Shown: one piece after another, positions 35,616-44,135 of the stretch
Numbering within the stretch: position 1 is the stretch's first letter
Layout: every line of letters begins with the position of its first letter
NCBI RefSeq assembly: GCF_030296935.1
Contig: NZ_AP028032.1
Location: forward strand, 372,001 to 436,000
Length of the DNA stretch: 64,000 nt
From: Coprobacter fastidiosus
GTDB taxonomy: Bacteria; Bacteroidota; Bacteroidia; Bacteroidales; Coprobacteraceae
Direction of reading: 5' to 3'
Notes under the pieces: generated by a model
The model's input: the letters and a program-made list of their open reading frames with translations, nothing else
The model's database searches: none
Told to the model about the DNA's origin: nothing
Position numbers and translations under genes: made by a program

Positions 35616-36143
35616 TTACCAATGTTCTATGTGAACCTTTTCCCATTGAGCCTTATCCGGATCAAAAGGCTTTTTTTCTTCATTTTTGTGACCCAGAGTG
35701 ATAATGGACAAAACTTCCATTCCGTATGGGATTCCCAACATTTCACGGACATAATCTTCAGCAGATTGTCCGTTTTCTGTCAGTCGGTTTCGTATTTGTA
35801 TCCAACAACTGCCTAGACCGAGATCTTCAGCTTGTAGTTGGATTAGGATTGCCGCAATGGATGCATCTTCGATCCATACATCGCTTTTTGACGGATCAGC
35901 AAGAATAACAATAGCCAATTTTGCGCCGGCAATAGGTTTTGCTCCTTGAGCTTTACAGTGAGAAAGTTTTTCTAATTGTTCAGGATTCTCGATCACGACG
36001 AATTCCCAACAAAGAGACCGTTTAGACGTCGGCGACATTAAAGCTGCTTCAAGTATTTCTTTTACATTTTCCGGAGAAATGGAATCTTCGGTATATTTGC
36101 GAATACTGCGTCTGTTTTTAAGCAGTTCTTTCAGATTTTCCAT
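35616..36143 (-). CDS. Nitroreductase family protein
   Basis: A 175-residue FMN-dependent oxidoreductase with the family start NLKELLKNRRSIRKYTED (FMN-phosphate Arg residues) and the DLGLGSCWIQIRNR block. It probably acts as an NAD(P)H-dependent quinone or nitro-compound reductase; the physiological substrate is unknown. A -7 box (TATCTTTG on the minus strand) lies 26 bases upstream, so this gene heads the operon with DUF2520, kdsC and maf. Confidence 0.87.
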   Translation of the reverse strand: MENLKELLKNRRSIRKYTEDSISPENVKEILEAALMSPTSKRSLCWEFVVIENPEQLEKLSHCKAQGAKPIAGAKLAIVILADPSKSDVWIEDASIAAILIQLQAEDLGLGSCWIQIRNRLTENGQSAEDYVREMLGIPYGMEVLSIITLGHKNEEKKPFDPDKAQWEKVHIEHW

Positions 36144-36168
36144 AAAGTAAATGTTGAATGTTTCTGTA

Positions 36169-36176
36169 CAAAGATA
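36169..36176 (-). promoter_or_regulatory. -7 promoter box for the nitroreductase operon
   Basis: TATCTTTG on the minus strand. Confidence 0.55.
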
Positions 36177-36208
36177 CTATATTGTGGTAAAAGCCCCATA
36201 AAAAGATG

Positions 36209-36260
36209 TAAATTTGCACATCTTGAAAACGTAAATATACGTAAATCATGTTTTTTACGT
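36209..36260 (+). promoter_or_regulatory. -7 box and inverted repeat upstream of the TonB receptor
   Basis: TAAATTTG (36209-36216) fits the -7 box. Downstream, ACGTAAA (36239-36245) and TTTACGT (36254-36260) form an inverted repeat with an 8-base spacer in the leader, a possible regulator site. Confidence 0.4.
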
Positions 36261-36291
36261 TATATATCTGAAAAGAAAGATTCTTTTGAAA

Positions 36292-38712
36292 ATGAAATTC
36301 ATGAAAATAAAGTTATATATATTCTTTATATTTCTTTTTATCGGATCTACTGTATTAGCACAATCTCGTATAAAAATTTCCGGGAAAGTGATCGATGCAG
36401 ATAATCAAGGGTTAGAGTTAGTCAATGTGCGTATAGGGGGAACTACACAGGGAACATTAACCGATTTAAAAGGAGAATATGAGTTGACGGTCGCTTCTCA
36501 AGATTCGATAGAGATTATTTTTTCTTGTTTAGGTTATCGAACCGAAAAAAGGGTTTTGGCAGCACCGCAAGGTAATGTGGTGTTAAATATGAGGCTTTAT
36601 ACTAAGGATAAAAAATTGGGAGAGGTGGTTGTGACGGAAATAAGAAAACAGACTAGTACCCTCCAGAAAATAGATGCCAAAGATTTAAGGTTGATGCCGG
36701 ATGCATCGGGAGGAAGCATTGAGAGTATGCTTTCGACCTTAGCCGGGGTTAATTCCAGTAATGAGCTTAGTTCCCAATATTCGGTACGTGGAGGAAATTT
36801 CGATGAAAATATCGTTTATGTAAATGGAATAGAGATATATAGGCCTTTGCTCGTGCGTTCAGGGCAGCAAGAAGGGTTAAGTTTTATTAATCCGGATATG
36901 GTCGGTAGTATAGGTTTTTCTTCTGGAGGGTATTCTGCAGAATATGGTGATAAAATGTCATCAGTATTGGATATTACCTATAAACAGCCTGAAGCTTTTG
37001 AGGGTGCTGTATCTGCCAGTTTTTTAGGTGCTAGCGCTATGATCGGACATAGTACGAAAAGATTTTCCCAGTTACATGGTTTCCGGTATAAAACTAATTC
37101 AACATTATTGAGCTCTTTAGATACGAAAGGTGAGTATGATCCTTCATTTTTTGATTACCAGACTTATTTGACATATAAGTTCTCTCCGAATTGGAATATC
37201 TCTCTCTTGGGAAATATATCTAACAATATCTATAACTTTACTCCGCAAGAGCGTACGACAAAATACGGAACTTATACTTCAGCATCACAGTTTAAGGTCT
37301 ATTTTGACGGGCAGGAGAAAGATAAGTTTCAGACATTTTTCGGTGCTCTTTCTTTAAATTACGGTGTGTCGAAATATACTGCGTTATCGTTGCTGGCTTC
37401 GGCTTTTGCAACAAATGAGATCGTAACTTATGATATTACTGGAGAATATTGGCTTGATGAATTGGATATGGCGAATAATGGTGGAGTTCCGCAAACTTCC
37501 GGAACATTGGGATATGGAACTTATCATGAGCATGCTCGAAATCGCTTGAACGCTTCGGTTTTTGCAATAGCTGCTAAAGGAGCTACTCGTTTCGGTAAGA
37601 ATGAATTGAAATATGGCGTTAATTTTCAACGTGAAATAATTAAGGACAGGGTACGTGAATGGGAACTTCGTGACTCTGCCGGGTATTCTTTACCGCATAC
37701 GGGTAACGGAATAGATCTTGTTTCCAGCCTTAGTTCTTACCAGAATATGCAAAGCAATCGTTTCTCTTTTTATGCACAGGATACTTATAAATTACGGGCT
37801 AAGTCTGGCTTTTATACATTTACCGGAGGTATACGCGGCTCTTATTGGGGATTTAATAAAGAGTTTATTCTGAGTCCGAGAGCTTCGGTCGGTTACATTC
37901 CGAATTTTAATGATCGGTTGACATTCAGGTTTGCGACCGGTCTTTATTATCAGGCTCCTTTTTATAAAGAGTTGAGAGATACGGTGCGTACCGGAGAAAA
38001 TTATGTAGTGCGTTTGAACCGTTCTATTAAATCTCAAAGATCTATTCATTTTGTATTAGGTAGCGATTATTCCTTTAGGGCGGTGAACAGACCATTTAAG
38101 TTTACAGCGGAGCTATATTATAAAAAACTGGATAATTTAATACCTTACGAAGTAGATAATGTCCGTATTTGGTATTCGGGACGGAATGAATCGAAAGGGT
38201 ACGCTGCCGGATTGGATTTGAAGCTTTTCGGACAATTTGTTCCCGGAACGGATTCTTGGTTAAGTTTCTCATTGATGAGGACGCAAGAGACGATAGGAGG
38301 GATAAAAGTTCCTCGTCCGACGGAACAGAGGTATAGCATAGCACTGTTTTTTCAAGATTATGTACCCCGTTTCCCTAAATATAAATTTAGCTTGCGCGCA
38401 ATTTGGTCGGACGGATTACCTGTCGGTGCTCCTCGGTTGGGACGTCAGGCTGGGTACTTTCGTACGACACCCTATCGTAGGGTGGATATAGGAGCTTCCC
38501 GTTTATTGGTCGGAGGAGAAGACCGACTAATGAAACGCGGATTTTTTCGTTATTTTAAGAGCATTTGGATCGGATTGGATGTCTTTAACTTGTTGGATAT
38601 AAGTAATGTAAATTCTTATTATTGGGTGACTGACATTTATAATCATCAAAGTGCTGTTCCTAATTATCTTACTATGAGGCAGTTCAATCTGAGGTTATCG
38701 ATGGAATTCTAA
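36292..38712 (+). CDS. TonB-dependent outer-membrane receptor
   Basis: An 806-residue receptor. The first ATG is used in place of an upstream TTG; another ATG three codons on is possible. After the signal peptide comes a carboxypeptidase-regulatory-like domain (ISGKVIDADNQGLELVNV), then a plug (SVRGGNFDENIVYVNGIEIY) and a 22-strand-type barrel ending in LRLSMEF with a terminal Phe. It has no SusD partner, and the plug lacks typical SusC features, so it may import a metal complex, vitamin or peptide rather than glycan. Its 3' end overlaps comEC by 29 bases on the opposite strand. Confidence 0.88.
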   Translation: MKFMKIKLYIFFIFLFIGSTVLAQSRIKISGKVIDADNQGLELVNVRIGGTTQGTLTDLKGEYELTVASQDSIEIIFSCLGYRTEKRVLAAPQGNVVLNMRLYTKDKKLGEVVVTEIRKQTSTLQKIDAKDLRLMPDASGGSIESMLSTLAGVNSSNELSSQYSVRGGNFDENIVYVNGIEIYRPLLVRSGQQEGLSFINPDMVGSIGFSSGGYSAEYGDKMSSVLDITYKQPEAFEGAVSASFLGASAMIGHSTKRFSQLHGFRYKTNSTLLSSLDTKGEYDPSFFDYQTYLTYKFSPNWNISLLGNISNNIYNFTPQERTTKYGTYTSASQFKVYFDGQEKDKFQTFFGALSLNYGVSKYTALSLLASAFATNEIVTYDITGEYWLDELDMANNGGVPQTSGTLGYGTYHEHARNRLNASVFAIAAKGATRFGKNELKYGVNFQREIIKDRVREWELRDSAGYSLPHTGNGIDLVSSLSSYQNMQSNRFSFYAQDTYKLRAKSGFYTFTGGIRGSYWGFNKEFILSPRASVGYIPNFNDRLTFRFATGLYYQAPFYKELRDTVRTGENYVVRLNRSIKSQRSIHFVLGSDYSFRAVNRPFKFTAELYYKKLDNLIPYEVDNVRIWYSGRNESKGYAAGLDLKLFGQFVPGTDSWLSFSLMRTQETIGGIKVPRPTEQRYSIALFFQDYVPRFPKYKFSLRAIWSDGLPVGAPRLGRQAGYFRTTPYRRVDIGASRLLVGGEDRLMKRGFFRYFKSIWIGLDVFNLLDISNVNSYYWVTDIYNHQSAVPNYLTMRQFNLRLSMEF

Positions 38713-40810
38713 GTTGTGTATCCGTATTGAATATCCATGCTCCGGATTTTTTTATCGAATAACAATATATGCCTAATTGATCTGCTTCTTTTTGTAATGC
38801 TTGATGTTTGAAGTAATTGAGATCTGAACAAAGTATTACGGTCTGTATGCTGAATAACTCAGTAATATCCGACAGCTTTCCTGAAAAACCTTTACAGACA
38901 ATAGCATAATCGATAGGGAGAAGATAAGTGCTTTTTTTGTTTTTCCAATATCCGGAGTTTAGTAATAGTATTTTGCTGCCTTTAAAATATATGAAGGGCT
39001 GACAGATTATCAGATTTTGAAGATCGCTACTGTCTTTTATGTGTATAATATTCCCTATTCTGTTTTTCATCCAGAAATTGAGGGCTTTTTTTTCTATCGT
39101 CGAATCTTGTTTTTCAGGATTTGAATGAAGAATATAATTAGTCCCGTTGTCGATGAAATTGATCGTAGTGCTGTGATTATCATGGTAAACGACCCATGCG
39201 TTTTGAATAGGATGACCCTTGTAAAAAGTGTCTGCTGTTAGGAACAATACTGCGAATGAAAGAGTAAAAATCAGAATGTCGCTGCGTCGTGTTCGGTAAG
39301 ACCAGAAAAGAGCAAAAATAATGACAAACAGAAACAGAACATAATGAGATTCTATCCAGATATTCTTGATAGAAGAGAAATTAAGTGTAGAAATTATTTT
39401 AGTCAGGTGTTCTATATATATGAGAATTTGGTCTAATCCATTTACCAAAAAAGTCGCAGGTATTTGTAAATAATTCAATATTAAGACAAGCATCCCGCCT
39501 CCTAAGATAAAAGGGAGGACAGGAATAATGATCAGATTTGCCGGCAGGGAAAGTAAAGGTAACTCGTGAAAATAGTATACGGTTAACGGTAATGTCCCTA
39601 TTTGCGCTGCGGCAGAGACACAAAATATCGATATTATGTATGATCCCCATTTCGAGGAAGGGTTTATCAGATCATAAAGGACCGGATAAATATAAAGAAT
39701 TGAGAATACCGAGATGAAACTTAGTTGAAAACTGACATTAAATAGATAATACGGATTGTATAACAACATGAAAAATGCTGCTGCAAAAAGATTGTTCATG
39801 GTTGTTCCCTTACGGTCGAGAATTTGTCCGAATAATATGAAGCTGATCATGATTGTTGCTCTGACAGCAGAGGGAGATAATCCGGTTAGAAATGCGTATG
39901 CCCATAAAAAAATAATTATAAGAATCGGTCGTAATTTTGACATCTTTATCCATACGAGTGGGGTAAGAAGTACGTATAGCAATGACCATATAATACCGGT
40001 ATGTAGTCCGCTGACAGCCAGTATATGAGCAAGTCCGCTTGTAGAAAACGCATTACGGATTTCTGGAGTGATTTCTTTTATATTTCCCAATAATAGAGCA
40101 CTCAGTATTGCATAAGATGTTTCCGAAAAATTATCTTTTTTCAGTTTTTCTAATGCTGAATCTTGCAATCTTTGAGCAATACCTTTGATAGATTTATCTT
40201 GTTTATAACCTAATCGTTTCCAATCTTGTGCGTCTAAATATTGTGTATATAAGACTCCCTTGTATTTCATATAAGATGCATAATCGAAACTTTCGGGATT
40301 TTTAGAATTGACAATGGGTATGAGCTTCGGTTTGAATATGATTACATTATCTTTTATTAAGGATCGGGAAAGGTCATCCGGCTTAAAATATAGAATGACT
40401 TTTTGATTGTCGCGTATTATTTGTTCGTCTTGCTGAATCCATTCTTTTATCTCAGTTTCGCAACAGATCGAACGTTGTGTCTCTTTACAATTTGTGATGG
40501 TTGCAATAGCATATTTATAATTGGGTGAATAATGTCCCGTTTCGCTTTTTTGTTTTATAAATAATGTTGCAATTCCTATGGATATGAGGAAAAAAGATAT
40601 GGCAATACCGAAATAGTGCCGGTTTATAAATCTTTTTGACGGAAACTTTGACGAATTGTAGTATTTAATGATAAATATGATTCCTAAAAACGAAGATATA
40701 TAGATTGCATGGAGGAAGGGTAAAAAATGTTGTAATAAAATTCCTGCTATGAACGGAAGCAGTATGCGTAAAAACGGAGCTTCTTCGATTGGGAGAAAGG
40801 AATTTTTCAT
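38684..40810 (-). CDS. comEC: ComEC/Rec2 family DNA-uptake channel protein
   Basis: A 708-residue membrane protein. An N-terminal DUF4131-like segment with helices is followed by the competence domain, with GLAHILAVSGLHTGIIW near the centre and about ten hydrophobic helices. The C-terminal part is short and lacks the HxHxDH metallo-beta-lactamase signature seen in Firmicutes ComEC. The family moves single-stranded DNA across the inner membrane during transformation; whether this organism is competent is unknown. It is followed upstream by rpe on the same strand. Confidence 0.9.
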   Translation of the reverse strand: MKNSFLPIEEAPFLRILLPFIAGILLQHFLPFLHAIYISSFLGIIFIIKYYNSSKFPSKRFINRHYFGIAISFFLISIGIATLFIKQKSETGHYSPNYKYAIATITNCKETQRSICCETEIKEWIQQDEQIIRDNQKVILYFKPDDLSRSLIKDNVIIFKPKLIPIVNSKNPESFDYASYMKYKGVLYTQYLDAQDWKRLGYKQDKSIKGIAQRLQDSALEKLKKDNFSETSYAILSALLLGNIKEITPEIRNAFSTSGLAHILAVSGLHTGIIWSLLYVLLTPLVWIKMSKLRPILIIIFLWAYAFLTGLSPSAVRATIMISFILFGQILDRKGTTMNNLFAAAFFMLLYNPYYLFNVSFQLSFISVFSILYIYPVLYDLINPSSKWGSYIISIFCVSAAAQIGTLPLTVYYFHELPLLSLPANLIIIPVLPFILGGGMLVLILNYLQIPATFLVNGLDQILIYIEHLTKIISTLNFSSIKNIWIESHYVLFLFVIIFALFWSYRTRRSDILIFTLSFAVLFLTADTFYKGHPIQNAWVVYHDNHSTTINFIDNGTNYILHSNPEKQDSTIEKKALNFWMKNRIGNIIHIKDSSDLQNLIICQPFIYFKGSKILLLNSGYWKNKKSTYLLPIDYAIVCKGFSGKLSDITELFSIQTVILCSDLNYFKHQALQKEADQLGIYCYSIKKSGAWIFNTDTQLRIPSITSD

Positions 40811-40967
40811 GCTATTTTTATATCGGGCTGTTTTTACGATATATACGGGAGTACAGGAAATGACAAATAAAGAATTGTGTGTTTCAAATATGGATTAGAA
40901 TGAGATTAACAAAGAATGTTGTTGAGGTAATTTATCAGAGTTCCTGTCTCCGGTATTATATCGATTT

Positions 40968-41618
40968 TTATAATGTTTTAAGTTTTGCTATCATTTGCAT
41001 AGGATCTGGAGTACTGAATATTGCATTTCCTGCAACAAGAATATCTGCTCCGGCTGTCAAAACTTTTTTACCGGTGTCTAAATTAATACCGCCGTCAACC
41101 TCAATGAGCGTATTGGCATTCTTCCGTAAAATCATCTCTTTTAAAACTGAGATTTTTTCAGTGGAATGTTCTATAAATTTCTGTCCTCCGAATCCCGGAT
41201 TTACAGACATGATAAGTACCATATCAACATCCGAAACAATATCTTCCAATAAAGAAACAGGTGTGTGTGGATTTAATGTAACACCGGCTTTCATACCGTT
41301 TTCTCTTATCTGTTCTACAGTACGGTGCAAGTGTACGCAAGTCTCATAATGCACATTCATCATATAAGCGCCAATCCCTTTGATCTCCTTGATGAATTTA
41401 ATAGGATCGGTGATCATAAGATGAACATCTAAAGGTTTTGTACTGATTTCTTTTACATATTTCAAAACCGGAAACCCGAAAGAAATATTCGGGACGAATA
41501 CGCCGTCCATTATATCCAGATGTAACCAATCTGCTTCACTTTGGTTTACCATCTCTATAGCTGCCTGCAGATTACCGAAATCAGCGGATAAGAGGGACGG
41601 TGCTATTTTATGTGTCAT
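40968..41618 (-). CDS. rpe: Ribulose-phosphate 3-epimerase
   Basis: A 216-residue TIM-barrel enzyme of the pentose phosphate pathway. The start MTHKIAPSLLSADFG is chosen because it matches the family N-terminus. Metal and catalytic residues are visible in HLDIMDGVFVPN, DVHLMI, SVNPGFGGQKF and EVDGGI. A -7 box (TATCTTTG, minus strand) lies 24 bases upstream. Confidence 0.95.
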   Translation of the reverse strand: MTHKIAPSLLSADFGNLQAAIEMVNQSEADWLHLDIMDGVFVPNISFGFPVLKYVKEISTKPLDVHLMITDPIKFIKEIKGIGAYMMNVHYETCVHLHRTVEQIRENGMKAGVTLNPHTPVSLLEDIVSDVDMVLIMSVNPGFGGQKFIEHSTEKISVLKEMILRKNANTLIEVDGGINLDTGKKVLTAGADILVAGNAIFSTPDPMQMIAKLKTL

Positions 41619-41641
41619 ATCTTGTAAAATCAGATTATATA

Positions 41642-41649
41642 CAAAGATA
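41642..41649 (-). promoter_or_regulatory. -7 promoter box for rpe
   Basis: TATCTTTG on the minus strand. Confidence 0.55.
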
Positions 41650-41828
41650 CAGATAGGATTTGGATTTATGAACAAAAAATAAAAGATTTTCTCTAAAAGC
41701 TTGAGGAATGTAGCGAGTTAAGTGATGTGCAGGAGCGGAAAAACAAACTTGGAAACTTTGGATACACAACTATTTAAACAAGCATTAAAGCTTCTTTAGG
41801 AATGAACAGACAATCATCAGAACTTAAA

Positions 41829-41867
41829 ATCCTGTTTTTTGAAATATTCCTTTTCAAAAAACAGGAT
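41829..41867. terminator. Strong hairpin, probable terminator of the sigma factor operon
   Basis: A perfect 16-bp stem (ATCCTGTTTTTTGAAA and its complement) with a 7-base loop. On the minus strand it is followed by TTTTAAG and lies beyond the MITE-like element that follows the 52-residue ORF. The rest of the 430-base gap 41619-42048 holds only this hairpin and the repeat. Confidence 0.75.
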
Positions 41868-41873
41868 AAAGGT

Positions 41874-42051
41874 TAAGAGCCTGTCTCAATTTTATTCGGG
41901 TCAGGTTTGGACATTTCTTTCGAGGATATTTTCTGTTTTTACGAAGATGATAGCGGGCTATCTGATGAGAGAAAACGAGAAAAAAGACCGAAAGAAAACA
42001 TAAAGATGACCTGATAATATTTTTTTGTTGAAAAATTTAGACAGGTCCTTA
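41874..42051. repeat. Complete 178-bp MITE-like element
   Basis: The element begins TAAGAGCCTGTCTCAATTTT and ends AAAATTTAGACAGGTCCTTA, inverted repeats agreeing at 17 of 20 positions. It has no coding capacity and aligns over its full length with the 178-bp element at 55964. Its right end coincides with the stop codon of the small ORF at 42049-42207. It is likely mobilised in trans by an unidentified transposase. Confidence 0.75.
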
Positions 42052-42207
42052 GTTTAGAATATATCCTCCGAGATTTTGAGGCAATTTGCTTTCGTAGGTA
42101 TATGACCGTGCAAATTGCTTAAGAAGTTCGACTGTAGAACTTTTAGGTGTTAATATCGGAGCAATAGCTTTCTCTGAAAGCAGTCGAGGAGTAGAGCTTT
42201 TTTTCAT
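42049..42207 (-). CDS. 52-residue conserved-looking small protein
   Basis: A short basic protein beginning MKKSSTPRLLSEKAI, with TPKSSTVELLKQFARSY in the middle and ending GGYILN. It is too short for automatic ORF calling at 60 codons. Composition and codon use look like a real gene, and it sits 74 bases behind the ECF sigma factor gene on the same strand. I recall similar small ORFs in Bacteroidales but know no function. The stop codon is shared with the end of the repeat element. Confidence 0.6.
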   Translation of the reverse strand: MKKSSTPRLLSEKAIAPILTPKSSTVELLKQFARSYTYESKLPQNLGGYILN

Positions 42208-42281
42208 AGGCACTGTTTTTTATTTTGTTTATTATTAAAACGTGCCTACTCTGTTTTTTATTATCTTTATATGCTATTTTT

Positions 42282-42872
42282 TTATAAAGAAAGTTCTATA
42301 TGGTGATCTTCGGCCATTTTTCTCATATTTAAGATAGCATACCTCATACGTCCCAAAGCAGTATTGATACTTACATTTGTAGCGTCAGCAATCTCTTTAA
42401 AACTCATGTTTTTATAATAGCGCATGATGAGAACCTCTTTCTGGTTATCGGGAAGCGCAGCTACCAGTTTGCGAATATCGGCTCGAATTTGAGTCTGTAC
42501 CAGTGAGTCTTCTATCGTTCCTTCACTTAATTCTTTTCGATTGAATACATCAGGATTCATTTCGTCATTAGATAAATGATTTTCACTTTTCTCCTGACGA
42601 TAATAATCAATAATTAAATTGTGAGCTATGCGGGAAATCCAAGATGGAAATTTTCCGGTTTCGACATAGCGTCCTTGTTTGATAGTCGTGATTACTTTTA
42701 CGAAGGTTTCCTGAAAAATGTCCTCGGTCAATTCTCTGTCTTTGACTATATAATATATATAAGAATAAATACGGTTTTTGTATCTGTTCAGAAGAATGTC
42801 AAAAGCCTCGTTATTACCCTTCGAATAAAGTACGACCAGTTCTTCGTCTGTTCGTGATGCTAAATTATTCAT
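42282..42872 (-). CDS. ECF-type RNA polymerase sigma-70 factor
   Basis: A 196-residue sigma factor with region 2 (RYKNRIYSYIYYIVKDRELTEDIFQETF; FPSWISRIAHNLIIDYYR) and region 4 (LPDNQKEVLIMRYYKNMSF followed by the helix-turn-helix KEIADATNVSINTALGRM). No anti-sigma factor is adjacent; only the 52-residue ORF follows. This type is widespread in Bacteroidetes, with some members linked to oxidative or stationary-phase stress, but the regulon here is unknown. Confidence 0.92.
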   Translation of the reverse strand: MNNLASRTDEELVVLYSKGNNEAFDILLNRYKNRIYSYIYYIVKDRELTEDIFQETFVKVITTIKQGRYVETGKFPSWISRIAHNLIIDYYRQEKSENHLSNDEMNPDVFNRKELSEGTIEDSLVQTQIRADIRKLVAALPDNQKEVLIMRYYKNMSFKEIADATNVSINTALGRMRYAILNMRKMAEDHHIELSL

Positions 42873-43172
42873 TACCTTGTAGTATGTTGGTTTAAGAGTA
42901 ATGTTTTTCTATAGGCTCTTGTTTTTTATTTATGTGAATGAATTAGTTGATGATTTGTTGCAAATAAAATATATTTTCTATACAAAAAAAAGCATTCTTG
43001 TTATTTTTACTACTTAAAAGTTCATATTTAACAGCTTTAACACGTAAAATGTTAACTGTTTAAGAATTGAAGCTACGATAGGGGAATATAAAAGATTTGA
43101 TAAAAAAAAGTGTATTTCTTACGCATTATTATTACTTTTGTAATTCGTTTACCAACTAAATTAACGTGAATT
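42873..43172. other. 300-base divergent intergenic region
   Basis: It separates the ECF sigma gene and the nucleotidyltransferase gene. Apart from the -7 box at its right end it is AT-rich and shows no ORF, repeat or RNA gene that I recognise. Confidence 0.5.
43133..43140 (+). promoter_or_regulatory. -7 promoter box for the nucleotidyltransferase gene
   Basis: TACTTTTG, 32 bases before the start codon. Confidence 0.5.
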
Positions 43173-44072
43173 ATGAAACCTACACTATTTGTTTTGGCTG
43201 CCGGAATGGGTAGCCGTTATGGCGGATTGAAGCAGTTAGACGGGCTTGGTCCTAATGGCGAAACTATCATGGATTATTCTATTTTTGATGCAGTGCGTGG
43301 TGGCTTCGGGAAAGTTGTTTTTGTAATCAGACATTCTTTTGAAGAAGATTTCAGGACAAAAATTTTAAAGAAATATGAGAATATAATACCTGTTGAGGTA
43401 GTATTTCAAGAATTAGATTATTTACCTGATGGGTTCTCTCTTCCTGAAGGCCGGGAGAAGCCGTGGGGAACTAATCATGCTGTATTAATGGGGAAAGATG
43501 TGATTAAAGAGCCATTTGCTGTCATTAATGCAGATGATTTTTATGGCCGTGAAAGTTTTGCCATTCTTGCAGATTATTTGTCTAAATTGGACGGAAAACA
43601 GAATGAATATTGTATGGTAGGATATCGTGTCGGAAATACTCTGTCCGAAAGTGGCTCTGTTGCTCGGGGAGTTTGCGAAATGAATGATAAAAATGAGCTG
43701 ACCTCTGTTGTAGAGCGGACTCAAATAGAACGGCGTGACGGAAAGGTAATGTTTAAAGAGGGAGATGTCTGGACAGAAGTTGACGAGAATGCTCCCGTAT
43801 CAATGAATATGTGGGGATTTACGCCCGATTACTTTAAATATTCAGAAGATTATTTTGTTCAGTTCTTAAAAGAAAATGCAGAAAATCTTAAGGCTGAATA
43901 CTTTATTCCGTTGATGGTAAATCATTTGATTCAAAATAAAATCGCAACAGTTAAAGTTTTGGATACGCCTTCTAAATGGTTTGGTGTAACTTATGCTTTA
44001 GATCGTCCGGTTGTTGTAGATAAGATCAATGCTTTGGTTGCTGCCGGAGAGTACCCTGCTAAGTTATTTTAA
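43173..44072 (+). CDS. Sugar-phosphate nucleotidyltransferase-like protein
   Basis: A 299-residue NTP-transferase-fold protein. The N-terminal FVLAAGMGSRYGGLKQ is the nucleotide-binding loop, followed by GPNGETIMDYSIFDA and the metal-binding INADDFYG (D in the DD pair). The family activates sugar 1-phosphates as NDP-sugars, but this branch is not assigned a specific sugar. It is monocistronic and ends in a perfect palindromic terminator shared with uvrA. Confidence 0.82.
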   Translation: MKPTLFVLAAGMGSRYGGLKQLDGLGPNGETIMDYSIFDAVRGGFGKVVFVIRHSFEEDFRTKILKKYENIIPVEVVFQELDYLPDGFSLPEGREKPWGTNHAVLMGKDVIKEPFAVINADDFYGRESFAILADYLSKLDGKQNEYCMVGYRVGNTLSESGSVARGVCEMNDKNELTSVVERTQIERRDGKVMFKEGDVWTEVDENAPVSMNMWGFTPDYFKYSEDYFVQFLKENAENLKAEYFIPLMVNHLIQNKIATVKVLDTPSKWFGVTYALDRPVVVDKINALVAAGEYPAKLF

Positions 44073-44077
44073 AATAT

Positions 44078-44135
44078 TTATGATGATAAAGAAAATGCAC
44101 TTGAAATTTCAAGTGCATTTTCTTTATCATCATAA
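44078..44135. terminator. 58-bp perfect palindrome, bidirectional terminator
   Basis: Two 29-base arms (left arm beginning TTATGATGATAAAG, centre GAAATTTC) are exact reverse complements with no spacer. It lies 6 bases after the nucleotidyltransferase stop and includes the last codons of uvrA on the other strand, so it must serve both convergent genes. Confidence 0.85.

Noticed and set aside
41698..41740. Similarity of GTAGCGAGTT...GTGCAGGAGCGG to a segment near 19170 (GTAGCGGGTT...GAGACGG)
   Set aside because: About 20 of 30 positions match, too weak to call a repeat by eye; it could be a remnant of the 163-bp element.
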